Below, piece after piece: positions 38,016 through 50,919 of a DNA stretch of 64,000 nt (position 1 is its first letter; each line of letters begins with the position of its first letter). The stretch comes from Wolfiporia cocos (taxonomy: Eukaryota > Basidiomycota > Agaricomycetes > Polyporales > Phaeolaceae). The notes under the pieces were generated by a model. That model worked only from the letters and a program-made list of their open reading frames with translations. It was not told where the DNA came from and did not search any database. Made by a program: the position numbers and the translations under genes. The stretch is taken from the NCBI GenBank assembly GCA_029448655.1, contig JACCLO010000013.1:2232001-2296000 (forward strand), in the 5' to 3' direction.

Positions 38016-41000
38016 ATGTGAGTATTTCGTGTATGTCCCCCATCCGACGAGCTGAGATTCCCAGGAACCGTGTGGACGTGGTGTCCCCGGAGATCCAGGC
38101 AGCCACCCTGCACATCGCGCTGCCCTGGTACCTCCACCTGTATACAGTACCGAGCTTGTTGATGTACCCCTTGCTTGCATACGCGTACTACGTCAAGTAC
38201 GATGACTGGCTCAAGAGCGAGGAGTGGACGTTCCTCGCGTGCGTCACTGTGGGCGTGACGCACGCCCTCAGCTTCCTGTTCACCAGATGGAGTACCGGCG
38301 CAAAGGCAGCTATTACCACACGCAAGGTGCGTACATCTTCCGGATCTGCCTACGGCCATCAGTGATGCGATGCGCCCAAAGGCCAGCTCTATCAAAGACG
38401 CGGATTGCATACGTCTCATCCCGGCCCCGCACCGCGGCCATGGCGAGATCGTACCGCTCGTCAAGAAAATCTCCTCGGACCCCCTGTCCTACTCATTCAA
38501 TTACCAACGCGATACCTATGTCCTCACCTCACCCTCCCCGCCCACCTTCTCGCGGCTGCCCTACCCGTGCTCCTCGCAACCCCCCCTCAAGTCGTACAAA
38601 TCTCCCGCGTCTCTGCCCAGCGCGCGACTCCCCAACCTGCTCGCGCTCTACGGGAAGAACGAGTTCGACATCCCCGTCCCGTCGTTCGGCGCGCTCTTTG
38701 CGGAGCACGCGACGGCGCCGTTCTTTGTCTTCCAAATATTCTGCGTCGCGCTCTGGTGCCTCGACGAGTACTGGTACTACTCGCTCTTCACGCTCTTCAT
38801 GCTCGTCGTCTTCGAGTGCACCGTCGTCTGGCAGCGTCTCCGCACGCTCACCGAGTTCCGCACGATGTCCGTCGCGCCGTACGCGATCCAGTGTCTGCGC
38901 GACGGCAAGTGGGTCACCGTGCAGACCGACGACCTCCTCCCGGGCGACGTCGTCTCAGTCGGTGAGTGGACCCGATGAATTGCGTGCATGGAATACTCAC
39001 CCTGCGCAGCCAGGCACCAGGAAGAGACCAACGTGCCCGCGGACATCCTCCTCATCCGTGGCACCTGCATCGTGAACGAGGCCATGCTCTCCGGCGAGTC
39101 TACGCCCCTGCTCAAGGAGTCCATCGCGCTGCTCGAGGACAAGGAGCCACTCGACGCCGACGGCGCCCACAAGAACCAGGTCTTGTTCAGCGGGACGAAG
39201 CTCCTCCAGGCCGAGGGCGGTGCGTACCCTCGTCACTCACCAGACGTTCTGCATGCTGACGGGACGCGCCTTGCAGGCGAGACGCCCGACGGGGGATGCC
39301 TCGGCGTGGTCCTGCGCACGGGCTTCGGGACGGCGCAGGGCCAGCTCGTGCGCACGATGATCTTCTCGACGGAGCGCGTGTCCGCGAACAACCTCGAGTC
39401 GTTCCTCTTCATCGGCTTCCTGCTCATCTTCGCCATCGCCGCGAGCTGGTACGTCTGGGTAAAGGGTGCGTGCTGTCTCCCTCCCCTGCCGCTGCCTGGT
39501 CGCCGCTGCACGCGGCGCAACGCGCGATGCAGCGGCGAAGCGGATATTTGCGTAGCAACCGGGACTGGCACTGACGACAGTCGTTCATAGGCATCGAGCG
39601 TGATCTGAAGAAGTCCAAGCTACTCCTGGACTGCGTGCTCATCATCACCAGCGTCGTCCCGCCCGAGCTTCCGATGGAGCTCTCGCTCGCGGTCAACGCA
39701 TCGCTCGTCGCGCTCTCTAAGTATGGTGCGTGCCTTACCCATGCATGTATGTGCCCAGGCGTCTGACGCGTGAACAGCGATTTTCTGCACGGAGCCGTTC
39801 CGCATACCCTTCGCGGGACGCGTCGATGTGTGCTGCTTCGACAAGACGGGCACGATCACGGCGGAGAACCTCGTCGTAGAGGGTGTTGCCGGTATCGAGT
39901 GCGTTGTTTCTCCTATTGAGATTTTTTATGATGCTCACTCCATGCGCTAGTCCCGCGGATCGTCTCAAGCTGGTCGACGTCAAGGCTACTGGACGCGAGA
40001 CGACTCTTGCGCTCGCCGCTGCACACGCGCTCGTCAGGCTTGGGGACGGCACGATCGTCGGCGACCCGATGGAGAAGATCACCGTCGACGCTCTCAACTG
40101 GAAGATCAGCAAAGGTAACCTCCCATCCTCCTTATTGTCAACACGCCTCAAATCTGACCCTCCACAGGCGACTCGGTCTCGAACGCGGAGCCAAACGCGC
40201 CGCACCGGGGGACGCTGCACATCCGGCGACGCTTCCAGTTCTCGTCCGCGCTCAAGCGCATGTCCACCGTGTCTTCGTTCAATGGCTCAGGGCGCGGCAC
40301 GGTCGTCGCGGTCAAAGGCGCGCCCGAGACGATCAAGGGCATGCTCGCGCACGTGCCCGACTTCTACGACGCGACGTACAAGTGGTACACGCGCCGCGGG
40401 AGCCGGGTGCTCGCGCTCGGGTTCAAGGAGATGGACAGCATGTCGCAGGACAGGGTGCGTGCGCTGGCGCCGGCGGCTTGTGGCGGATGTTGATTTACCG
40501 GCTCGGTGTAGGTCCAGAAGCTCGCGCGGGACGAGGTCGAGAGCGACTTGACGTTCGCTGGGTTCTTGGTGTTCCACTGCCCGCTCAAGCCTGACGCGGT
40601 CGAGACGCTCAGGATGCTCGTGGACTCTTCCCACAGGGTGGGTGATGCCCGCATTTTGCATTTGTAGTGTTCTGAAACGTAGGCAGTGCATCATGATCAC
40701 CGGTGACAACCCGTTGACTGCGGTTCATGTCGCTCGGGACGTCGACATCGTTGACAGGGATGTGCTCATCCTGGAACCGAGGGAGAACCCGCGCGATGAA
40801 ACAGGTATGCTTACATTGTTTCGCAACTTCAAGCGTGCTGAATTTGAGCGCGCAGACCTGATTTGGCACACCGTCGACGATAGCAAGGTCATCCCGGTCA
40901 ATCCCTCCGAGCCGCTGGACCACGCCCTCTTCGAGGAGTATGACATCTGTGTTACTGGTGCCGCGCTCAAGCAATACGTCGGCCGGCCTGCATGGGACGA

Positions 41001-42619
41001 GCTCATCCAGCACACCTGGGTCTACGCGCGCGCGACGCCCATACAGAAGGAGGCGATCCTCACGACCCTCAAGTCGCTCGGCTACGTGACGCTTATGGCA
41101 GGCGACGGCACGAACGACGTCGGCGCGCTCAAGCAGGCGCACATCGGCGTCGCGCTGCTCGACGGGACGCCCGAGGACCTGAAGAAGATCGCGGAGCACC
41201 AGAAGATCGAGCGGATCCGCAAGGTGTACGAGAGCCAGCTCAAGATCTCGTCCCGCTTCGGGCAGCCGCCCCCGCCTGTGCCGCCGGCGATCGCTCATCT
41301 GTACCCGGACGTCGTCGAGGCGCAGAAGAAGGCGAGCGCGGACTTCCAGACGGCGAAGAAGAAGAACCCGATGGAGAAGGTTGGTCCCATGTTGTGTCTT
41401 GTGGGCAGAGCACCGTGCTCATAGACGTGCGTTCAGTTCGATATGGCCTCGATCACGGACAAACTAGCGGCTATGGAGGAGGAAGACGAGGTCCCGAAGA
41501 TCAAACTTGGTGACGCGTCGTGTGCCGCTCCCTTCACATCGAAGCTGTCAAACGTCTCGGCCAGTAAGCACTGCACCTCTCATCGTTGAGCACTTCGACT
41601 GACTGGTTTACAGTCACGCATATCATTCGCCAAGGCCGCTGTACACTTGTCGCAACCATCCAGATGTACAAGATTCTTGCACTAAACTGTCTCATCACGG
41701 CGTACAGTCTCAGTGTACAATATCTTGACGGCATCAAGTTTGGCGACTACCAGGTGACCATCACTGGTATGCTCATGTCTGTCTGCTTCCTCTGCATCTC
41801 TCGTGCGAAGGTAAGCAGGTTGCCGCTCCTGTCATGCGCAAATGCTTAACTCCGCGGTGAAGCCGGTAGAAAAGCTCTCGAAAGAACGGCCCCTGGGGAA
41901 CATCTTCAACTTTTACGTTCTCCTGTCTGTGCTCGTTCAGTTTGCCCTGCACATCGCGTCGTTGGTCTACATTACTCGGCTCTGCCGCGTCTACGAAGAG
42001 TACGTGCTTGTCATGCCCATCTTGTGGTGTGGCGACCACGAACTGAGTTAACAATTCGTTCACGCCTCACAGACCAGGTCCCATCGACTTGGATGCAAAG
42101 TTCGAGCCGAACCTCCTGAACACCGCGATCTACCTATTGGGCCTGTCTCAGCAGGTTTCGACATTCGCTATCAACTATCAGGTATACCCTCGACTGCCTT
42201 TCCGGATTCGTCATCATATGCTAAGATGTAAACTGACAGGGTCGACCGTTCAGAGAAGGCATCAGGGAGAACCCTGCGCTCTACTGGGGCCTCGTCGGCG
42301 CGAGCGCTGTCGCATTCTCGGGTTCAACAGACTTTGTGCCGGAGCTGAACCGGTGGTTGCAGATTGTCGAGATGGATAAAGTGGTAAGTCTGCTATCTCC
42401 GTGCCGCACCATAGCAGCAGCTCAGATTCTTCGACGCGCGTGCAGTTCGAGGCCAAATTGACGGCGACAATGATCGTCGACTTTGTGGGCTGTTGGTTGA
42501 TCGAGGTTGTCTGCAAACGTCTGTTCGCAGATCTGGAGCCCAAAGCGATGATCACACGTGGTAGAGAGCGCAGGGAGGCGAGGAGGGCTGCAGAGCAGGC
42601 GGAGAAAAAAGCGCAATGA
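38016..42619 (+). CDS. SPF1: P5A-type ATPase, ER transmembrane-helix dislocase
   Basis: Coding exons: 38016-38017 (proposed AT), 38065-38326, 38382-38961, 39010-39219, 39277-39465, 39591-39725, 39778-39898, 39951-40114, 40168-40454, 40512-40637, 40687-40804, 40856-41379, 41437-41563, 41614-41810, 41863-41999, 42073-42181, 42240-42383 and 42446-42619, about 1201 aa (yeast Spf1 is 1215). Spf1 extracts mistargeted tail-anchored and moderately hydrophobic proteins from the ER. Visible motifs are [10 protein letters not shown] (M4, P5A signature), DKTGTIT near residue 481 (phosphorylated Asp), KGAPE, and [21 protein letters not shown] (hinge). The start is unclear: either a codon split by an intron (AT/G) or an ATG at 38033 if that intron is retained. 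The 51-nt intron 40805-40855 is in frame. Confidence 0.95.
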
Positions 42620-43600
42620 TGGCCGGCGTGGGACCTTGCGTAGACGAGGACTATGTCGTAATGCATAGTGAGCCTCATTCCTCTAGAGATAATGACGATG
42701 TACTTCAAGCCTGGGATGGCTTGCAGGATCTGCTTGTTAGTTGCGTTGTTTGTGCTATCATTATCTTGCAGTCTTTCGGCGCGTCAATACAACTGCTGTA
42801 TTCCCGTAATGTGCTAGGAAGACCGTCTATTACAGAGCCGACCTGTACCATAGATCGTCAGGTGCTGTTTGGGTTCTTCTCCGATGGCCCCACGGCCGCC
42901 TCCATCGCTTCAAAGAAGACATTACGGTAAAAGCAGCTATACCGTAGTAACTTCACAAGATGCCATGCTGGAGTAGCCGCGAGGCCACTAGCCTAAGTCT
43001 ACGTGCGGACGGGCGCCCTATCTGAATCCTCGGATCTAAAAGACATGAGATGCCCAGATTATGCGGTAGATTTAGTCTCTGTCGCTGACGTCTCCGCAGC
43101 GCGAAACTCGCGGAGATCGTTGCCGTCACCAGGGCGAAGAGTCGGCCGCACAAGACGTTTTGTGATTCATCTCTGCAACTGGGTAACCAGCGTAGCATTA
43201 TTGTGGGGCCAGAGACCACCGTGGTGCCCATCAGCTGCTAAGACCGTGTCTTAATTGAGATGACCCAAAGGTTGAATATCGTGAGATAGAAGTAGATCGA
43301 TCTGGATTAGATCGTGTGGCGCATGATGCATGATGTACCGTCTCCAAGGAGAGATCATCGTACCAATTGATTCAGGAACCAATTGAAGGCTCAGGCCTGG
43401 GAGTTGCTCGGGCGCAGCATCTTAGGCAAGTTCACACATCGTGTTCAGTATTTAAGGATTTTCATTAGACCTATGAGGGTATAGTACGTCCATCCATTAA
43501 GCATGCAATGCAGTCAGAGCGCGATAACTTGTCATGACTGACTAGTCCGTTGGCGGTCAGCCTCGAGTGTGTGCGAGGGGATGAGGATACACACCATTTC
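42620..43600. other. Intergenic region without recognised features
   Basis: About 980 bp between the convergent ends of SPF1 and the secreted protein gene. Short ORFs only; no repeat or RNA gene seen. Confidence 0.5.
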
Positions 43601-44452
43601 TCAGAGAGCAATGCCGAAGATCTTGACCAGAACAACGACGTTCAGCTTCACCAGGACACTAGTGAGGTCGCCGAGGAGGGCGACGATGAGGGTGATAAGG
43701 CCGCTGAGGAGGCCAGTGACGAGCATGACAATGGCGCAGACCAGGCAGCCGAGAACCTCACTGTAACCCATTGTCAGCGACGGATTGGTAGGAGCATAAT
43801 AGACACTTACACAAGGCCAGCGAGCAGGTAGGTAACGCACTCAGACGAGTCAGAGCTGACGACGCTAAGCACAGCGGAGACAGCCTCGAGCACAAGCTGG
43901 AGAAGTTGCGGGTCAGCGGGTGTGGTTTCAGAAAGCACAAGCTAGCTTACCGTAAGAAGACCAACGATGGCGCTCGCGACTTCACCGACCGCGAGAAGCG
44001 CACCACCCTCAACACCAAGGATCACGGACTCAGACTGGCCAACGAGACCGTTAATCTCAGTGAGCGCATCCCCGAGAACAACCTTGATGTTCTCCACAAT
44101 GGGTGCAAGCACGTCAACCGTCGCGTTCACCGAAGTGATGTAGTCTGTAAGAAGTGGTTAGACACAGCGGAATGAGAGAGCAAGTGCAGGGAGACTCACG
44201 GAACTGGACGGTGTATTCAGTCACCTTGTAGCTGGTCTCGTTAATGATCGTGACCACGTTGCGGGTGTCACGGCGAACGAGGCCCTCAGCGGTCTCGAGG
44301 ACGCCGTCAACAACGGGGCCGACAATGGGGACGCTGTCAACAACACCGTTGACGGTGGAGACTGTGCCGCTGACGAGGTCGGTCGGTGCAGCAGAGGTGA
44401 ATGCGCTGAGCGCGAGGGTGGCAAGGACAGACAAGGTGCTGAAGGAGAGCAT
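43601..44452 (-). CDS. Small secreted / membrane-associated hydrophobic protein
   Basis: Four exons: 44200-44452, 43951-44144, 43811-43896 and 43601-43760, giving 230 aa. The N-terminus is a clear signal peptide (MLSFSTLSVLATLALSAFTSAAP). A dibasic RRD follows near residue 60, a possible Kex2-type site. The remainder is rich in Val, Leu, Ala and Gly in amphipathic repeats (NATVDVLAPIVENIK; VLGDALTEINGLVG) and ends in a strongly hydrophobic stretch (CLVCAIVMLVTGLLSGLITL). Two Cys lie in that stretch and one in SSECV. I do not recognise a named family; proteins of this style are common and unassigned in agaricomycetes. All four junctions keep phase, so the gene model is firm although the function is not. 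Confidence 0.8.
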
Positions 44453-46659
44453 TGTGAAATGAATGTGGGGGATGGGTGTTGAGAAGAAGGTTGTGAGAGT
44501 GCGAGACACGGGAACTTGACTGGTTGTCAATGGAGAAAGCTGGCATCGCGCACCCCCTTTTATACGGGAGGGATGGCCTCCGGCCCGCATCGTGGCTGGC
44601 GCAGCGAAGTTGCGCACACCACGGCACACCGACTCGCATGCGGTCTGGCATGCTGGGATTGGACTCGGAAAGCGGCTTCCGTGTAAGCGAGCGAGTGCGC
44701 TTAGCCCGATTGATCGCGACGAGGAAATAGCCTGACGCGCACCTTGTGTGATCCGCCAGGATCTGCAAGGAGCCCAGCAGATAGGCTCCGGGGTCGCGTT
44801 TAGGCAATTTGTTTTCATTGCACGCGTCATAATGGCCGTCCTCCACACTCGACGGCACACACACGGGCAGGCAGACACGTCGCTCGTGCCGCCTGCCGTG
44901 TCCCGGGGTATCTGAAGACCATCTGAGAATTCACACTTGGCGCCGCGTCCGCCGACCCCACCAAGGTGTGGCAACGGAACACATCGCAACACCTAGTCGT
45001 GCTTCGCGAAGCGGAGCGCCTGAAACACCGGAATGAACTGTCGTTGGTCCCATGGTAACACCCAACCGGACCAGTCGGCGGGCAGCTGCAACACTTCTAG
45101 TCCAATCAGTTTCTCCCACGAAATTAAGAGGGGTATGGACTGGCGAAAGGGAAGCGTTAGCCGGCCTAAACATAGAGGTACGCAACCCAACCGCACGAGC
45201 GCCGCGCGGTCCCGCCACAGTGCGCTGTTTTCCGCTAGTGGTCAATCGGGCTTAACAGATCGGTACGTCACGCTGGCTATAGATTTTTGCAGTAGCCTCC
45301 GCCGCGTGGTTACAATTCGTTGCGGGGGACCGCAAGACGTAATGCTTGCCGATGACGGCGTTCGCTGGCGTGCACTGACCCTGTTTCGCCTGTAAGCGCC
45401 AGGTTTGTGGCGGCGCTACCGGCACCGCGGGCACGCACAGGAAGGGCTTGCAGCCAGGGCATAGAGTGGAACATATCAAATGTGTGGATTCACTGTATGC
45501 GTAAGGGAAGATGGAAGCTGATGTAGAAAGAAATTCGGCACTAATCAAGACCAGAATGTGACCAGAGCTTCGTTCTGGAGAACTTCCCGAACTCGAAATA
45601 GGCGACCACCTGTGAATGACGAAAAGGAACTAGACGCTAAGCGGTGTGGAGCGCAGAAGCAGTAGGAGAGAAGGCAGCTCGAGCGGGAGCCCAGGTACCC
45701 TCGGAGTAACCTCTCTCTCACCCGAGATTAGCTTAGCTTCGAGGTTGAAGCTAATAGTCTATCGAGGCAGGCGTGCAGAGCTCGCGTTATGACGGCATGA
45801 ACGGGCAGTCATCGAGCGTTCCGCACACTGCCCGCGAAGCCTCCTGATGCAGGTGACCGAGAATTAGGTGTCCAGGATGATCTTATAATGAACGCACATC
45901 AAATTCGCCAACATTGTATCTCGGGGCGTCCGGATTGGACGCATCCCCCAGCATCCTCCGATAGCCAGGGATACATCAACAGGCTGCGACAATTCCCAAG
46001 CGTAGCCAGCGCCAGCACACATAGTGACTGTTATGTTGTGGGCACTTGGTCGCGTAGGTGTTTCTCGCCGTCGTAACAAAATTCAGCAGGAAAATCAAAC
46101 GGATCAACTGGGCCGTCAACGGGTGGGTCAGTCATCGTATATAGTGAGTATGTGTAAGCTCACATTTGCTGGGCCTCGCTGTTAGCCTGCGAGTCAACGG
46201 GGCACATTATGCCAACTCCTACCCTGGAGTGCGGAATCCGTTGTCGCGAGGGTAGAATGTCCGATGGCATCGTTCTCCCATCACATTACTCATACTAAGG
46301 TAACAGAAGAGAGGAGATTGATGACACCTGAGCGCACATTGACCGCATCAGGTTGGGACAACCGCAGATCATGCCACATAGTAAGGATGATCCAGAGACT
46401 AGAAGACGAAGTCAGCAGAGCAGATGCAGCAGCATCATTGTGGACCGAGAGGTCAGGTTGATAACCTTTCCCTTCAGGCGGCTAGTAATGAGCGCAGCTT
46501 AGCAATGTGGTCGTCCGTGAGTGAACAGCTTCAAGAGCGTCGATGAATGAGCGGAAAGAGTTACGCAGACGCCCATTCCTAGTTGGCAATGAGCGCCTGT
46601 GCGCTCATCTTACCGCCGCTTAACGACTTCGACCTCGACCAACTTACCTGCTTGTTGCG
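44453..46659. other. 2.2-kb intergenic region without recognised features
   Basis: Upstream of both the secreted-protein gene and the BEM46-type gene. Several ORFs of 60-120 codons lack family features or joinable neighbours. A lineage-specific or non-coding gene cannot be excluded. Confidence 0.45.
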
Positions 46660-48596
46660 ATGTCGGGACTTCTGCCTTCCATCGAGTCTTTCGCAAAGGT
46701 CAGTACCAGCATGTCAGGCAGCAATATTCATGTATTCAACTGTGCTTCAAAGGGGGCTTTCGCCACAACCGCTGGACTGGGGACCGTCTGTGCGTTGATC
46801 TCTTATGATCGTTCGTTTGATCATCCTGGCTAATTATCAACTGCAAATGATTGATGTTATCAGGTTTCAGCCTGCTATTCTTTGGCCAAAATTTTCTCAT
46901 CTATCTTCCCGCATATCCTCCTGGCTCGCGGACTGGTGCGCGCCATTCACCATTACCGCAAGCTCGGTTCGCACTGACGGTGAACAGCGGTGGCCTCGCC
47001 GGGCGACCATGGACTGCCATATCAAGACGTGGAGCTGCGGACGTCAGACAATGTAAAGCTGCGATGCTATATGTTCGTACAGCGGAAAGACATCTCGCAG
47101 CTCGGGGCGCCGGACGTCGAGAGCAGCGAAGATGAGACGGAGGAACAGGTATGCACGTGCTTCACGGCTCATGCTGGCTACTCTACGGACGTGGCGGACA
47201 CGCGTTGCATGCGTGAATCGAACACCTCGGTGCAGCGTGTATCGGCACGCTCGCGAGGCGAACGCGCCTCAGGCACGTCTCGTGCTCGAGGGATCAGTGT
47301 CCATCGATCCGAGCGATGTTCGTCTAGAGTCGTCAGTCTTGGTACATAGGATCTCTGATTTGCGACGTTGATTGCCTTTCGGAGGCGATCGCGTCTGTTG
47401 CTCGCTGATGGATGGCTGCCGCGTGCTGTACAACCGCGAATTCCTGCGCGGACAACTCATGGCGCTCTGCGATATTCCATGGGTCTACTAATGCACCGTT
47501 GGGATGCTGCATGGGATCTGGATTTGAGCTAATTGTGCCTTCAGTTCTCGTCGCGGCGTCCGACAGTAATGATGTTTCACGGAAACGGCGGCAATATCGG
47601 GCATCGGATAGCGCTCGCCAAAATTTTCTACGTGAAAATGCGATGCAACGTCTTCATGCTCTCTTACCGAGGGTGTGTGCTGTGTCCCGCCTTTCGCGCC
47701 GTGCCAGCTCATAGCGCATCTGATTGATCCGACAGGTATGGGCTGTCAGAAGGGAGTCCGTCGGAAAAAGGTGCGTGGTGCGAGACGACTCCCACCTCGA
47801 GCATCCCTGATGTGCTGATGCTGCAGGCATCCAACTTGACGCGCAGTGCGCACTCGATTACATCCAGAATCATCCTTCTCTGGCCGGTTCTCCTATTGTA
47901 AGCGTTCATTCATGTCGCCTCTACCTAACACGTTGAGCTTTTTGCCGCAGGTTCTGTATGGACAATCAATAGGCGGTGCCGTCAGTATTGACCTCACCAG
48001 CCGCAACCCTCATGCAGTACGTCACCCATTACTTCTCAACGCACCCTGCACTCATGACCGCTCCATCTCCGCAAATTTACAGGTTCGCGCCCTCATCCTT
48101 GAGAACACCTTCCTCTCGCTCCCGCGCCTCGTTCCAAATGCGTTCCCAATCCTAGGGCCTGTCTCGTTCCTCTGCCACCAAAAGTGGGATTCAGCGTCCA
48201 AAATTTCGCTCATCCCGCCCACGACGCCAATTCTGATGCTCAGCGGCCTGCAAGATGAGGTGGTTCCGCCGGAGCACATGCGCAGTCTGTGGGAGCTCGT
48301 GCAGGCGCGTACGGGTGGGCCGAGCAGGAGCGAGAGCAGCGGTGGCAAGACCGTGCACCAGGTCCCGAGTGCGAGCAGATACGCGCAGTTTGTGGAATTT
48401 GAACACGGGGCGCACAGTGCGTTGAATCTTATCGGACTTCAGTCGAGTTATGCCTCATGACTGACAATGACATACAGACGATACGTGTGTTCAGCCGGAT
48501 TATTGGACCACAATTGATAAATTCATTAAAAGCCTGGACGGTTCGCGTTCGGCCTCGCCTGTGTCTCCCACATCTTCCTCTTCTGAGTCTTCTTAG
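46660..48596 (+). CDS. BEM46: BEM46-type alpha/beta hydrolase (ABHD13-like)
   Basis: Ten exons: 46660-46698, 46753-46789, 46864-46935, 46988-47148, 47545-47672, 47736-47770, 47827-47897, 47951-48016, 48083-48416 and 48478-48596, giving 353 aa. Bem46 proteins are ER/plasma-membrane-associated serine hydrolases linked to polarity and hyphal growth; the substrate is unknown. A short N-terminal membrane anchor (TTAGLGTVCFSLLFFG) precedes QNFLIYLPAYPPGSR. The oxyanion region is MFHGNGGNIGHR, the nucleophile elbow GQSIGG, the acid DEVVPPEH and the catalytic His EHGAH. The C-terminus is Ser-rich. One intron (47149-47544, 396 nt) is seven times longer than the rest and may hide an exon. The 54-nt first intron is in frame. 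Confidence 0.92.
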
Positions 48597-49214
48597 TGAC
48601 GGATGGATACGGTTTGGCTGTTATGGACATTGTACACGGTAGGATAGGACGGACGTTCTCGATCATCTGTCGTTGTTTGCTTGTCTCGGATCCAGTAAGC
48701 GTCGCATTAGCTGGCACTAATGCATCTACATTAATACTAGATCCCTGCCGTTGGGCTTTTGGCCAGCATGCTTGCTTGGAAAGGGCGCCGTTCTAGTAAC
48801 AATGCAGATTCCAAGGATATGGGCGCTGATTGAGTCAATGGGATGGCTTCTAGCCGCGCTCGGTCATATATTATATATTTATACGCCAGCTTCCATGCCA
48901 CCTTCCACAGCATATACAGCGGACTTGGACGAAGCAGTGTTGATTCCCAACTATTGAGCTATACGTGTGTTGCGACATCACTGGCAAATGTCGGGCTCAT
49001 CTCCAGCATCAGCCTCAGCGGCATGCCCAGACCTAACCCTAAATTCTGTTTATGTAATTCTGAGCGGTTCAAATTCCGGCCCAAGGGACGATTTCTGCAC
49101 AGAACGCGTACGAAGATATGAGAAATCAAATATATATACAGGTGTCATTCATGCCTACTGCTGTTGCAGACCTCGCGCAAACGATGTAACATCTGCTCGC
49201 CATTGGACAAGACT
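48597..49214. other. Intergenic region, convergent gene ends
   Basis: Between the stops of the BEM46-type gene and the membrane protein gene. No feature recognised. Confidence 0.5.
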
Positions 49215-50418
49215 TCAGCTCTTCTCTGAGTTCGGTTCCAACGCGGACTCTGCGGGTTGGGGACTCGGGCTGAACATCTCGTGCACGTACACACTCATGA
49301 GGCATACTGCGCATATCCAGTCCGGGGCGATGAAAAAGACGTAGAACGCCGCCTTTGCCAATGGGGTGTTGAGCGTTCCTGGTGCGGTCGAGAGGATGTC
49401 CATCGTCATATTGGTCACTGTGAGCAGTCTGTATACTGTGGGGATAGACTAAACAAATACAGCGATCAATTCAGATACCACACTCAAGCATGGCGTACTG
49501 ACCAAAAGGCATGCCATGTACGACAAGAAGAGTGCCGATGCACGAGGAATACCAGGGAACCTCATATATCCGAAAATGGCCGCAGCATTTGTCGCTTGTA
49601 ATAATAGCAGTGCGCCAGCACAGCTCACATATCTGTGTTGCGAATAGTTATTAGCCTGGTCCAGAAAAAACGAGAGAGGGGTAGTCAGGTTTGGACGAAC
49701 CTCAGTGCTTGCACAAGATGGATCATCACAGGATTGTCGTGGCCCATAGCGATAATGTACAGTGTACCAGAGGCGGCGGCCATTGCGTTAAGCACGTGGA
49801 GTGTATTCGTGCTGCATAAAACAGTCGGCGGTATAGTCTCTCGCGCCAGGCTGTGTGGCCAGATTTCTCGTCCGAGTCGAGGGAATCCACCTTTTCAACG
49901 GCTTCCCTCGAGTGTCTTGTATCGTCTTCGTACATCGATCTCAGCGACTGGGCGTCGCTTTTCTCGTGGTCAGTGAGAGATTGGACATTAAATCCATATA
50001 GAGATTGGGTATAGAGTCCTTGAAGGAGCTTGAGTAGACCAGCTCCATAGGCGATGGAGCCCATAGTATATGCAGTTTGTAGGATTAAGATGAACATCGG
50101 ATTAACACGGGATTTGGTGTTGTGAGCCTGCAGTGCTCGAATGGCGAGCTCTATTATTCTGACGGGCTTGTGAGCAACTAAAGCGTATTACAAGGTTTGG
50201 TGATGCGAAACGTACCTGTGAAGGCAGAGAAACATCGACCCGGTAAGTGATGTGTAGCGAGATTTGCGTCGTATCCAGCGGTTCAGGATCGCTGGAGCCA
50301 ACAGACCGTGAAGGACGGCGAACAAGATAGACGGAGCAAAATCAATGGCAAAGGGGATGCCCCCGATTGGCGAGGGAACTGCATTCGTTGGGACTGGATG
50401 AGGATCCTGGGGCGCCAT
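49215..50418 (-). CDS. Multi-pass membrane protein of unknown function
   Basis: At least four exons. Exon 1 (50216-50418) starts MAPQDPHPVPTNAVPSP and enters a first membrane segment (APSILFAVLHGLLAPAIL). Exon 2 starts at 50158 (IIELAIRALQAH, then MFILILQTAYTMGSIAYGAG). A further exon encodes NAMAASG-type and IIAMGHDNPV stretches, another around 49500-49630 reads LLLLQATNAAAIFGY, and the last ends at 49215 after an AAFYVFFIAPDWICAVCL segment and a Ser/Pro-rich tail. The 49,800-49,940 junction is unresolved; a donor near 49935 with phase 2 fits best. Six or seven membrane spans and this layout recall RTA1-like fungal proteins, but I see no diagnostic motif. Confidence 0.65.
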
Positions 50419-50919
50419 TGCGCGGTGAGGCTTCTTGGGTCCAGCTCCGTTTCTGACAACTTATGACACTCCCTACCGGCTGACGATAGTCACCGGTATA
50501 TTGTCAGTGGCAGATCAAAGCATGCTGATGGCAGCCGCAGCGGCTGGCAGACACTAGAAACCAGGACTGCTTTGAAGACCACGCCCGCCTATCACTGCAT
50601 TCACTCGTGGATCTATGTCTATAATACAATCCCACTCGCCCATTAACGTTTCTTGGAAGAGCTTTTGTCCAGTTGTCAGACAGTTAGTCACTATCTGTGC
50701 TAGGTATTGCATTGCATGATCCGCGACATGTTGCAACTTGTCAGCCTCATAGAACGATTTGTCCACGATCACCCCTCTCAGAATTGCGATCTTGCCTAAG
50801 ATCAGATGATATTTAGCATCCAGTATTCTGATGACGGAGGAATAATAATGATCAGAAGCAAGCCATGATACATAATTTAGAACTGATAGCCATGCCGCTC
50901 GTCACAGTAGAGATCGCCT

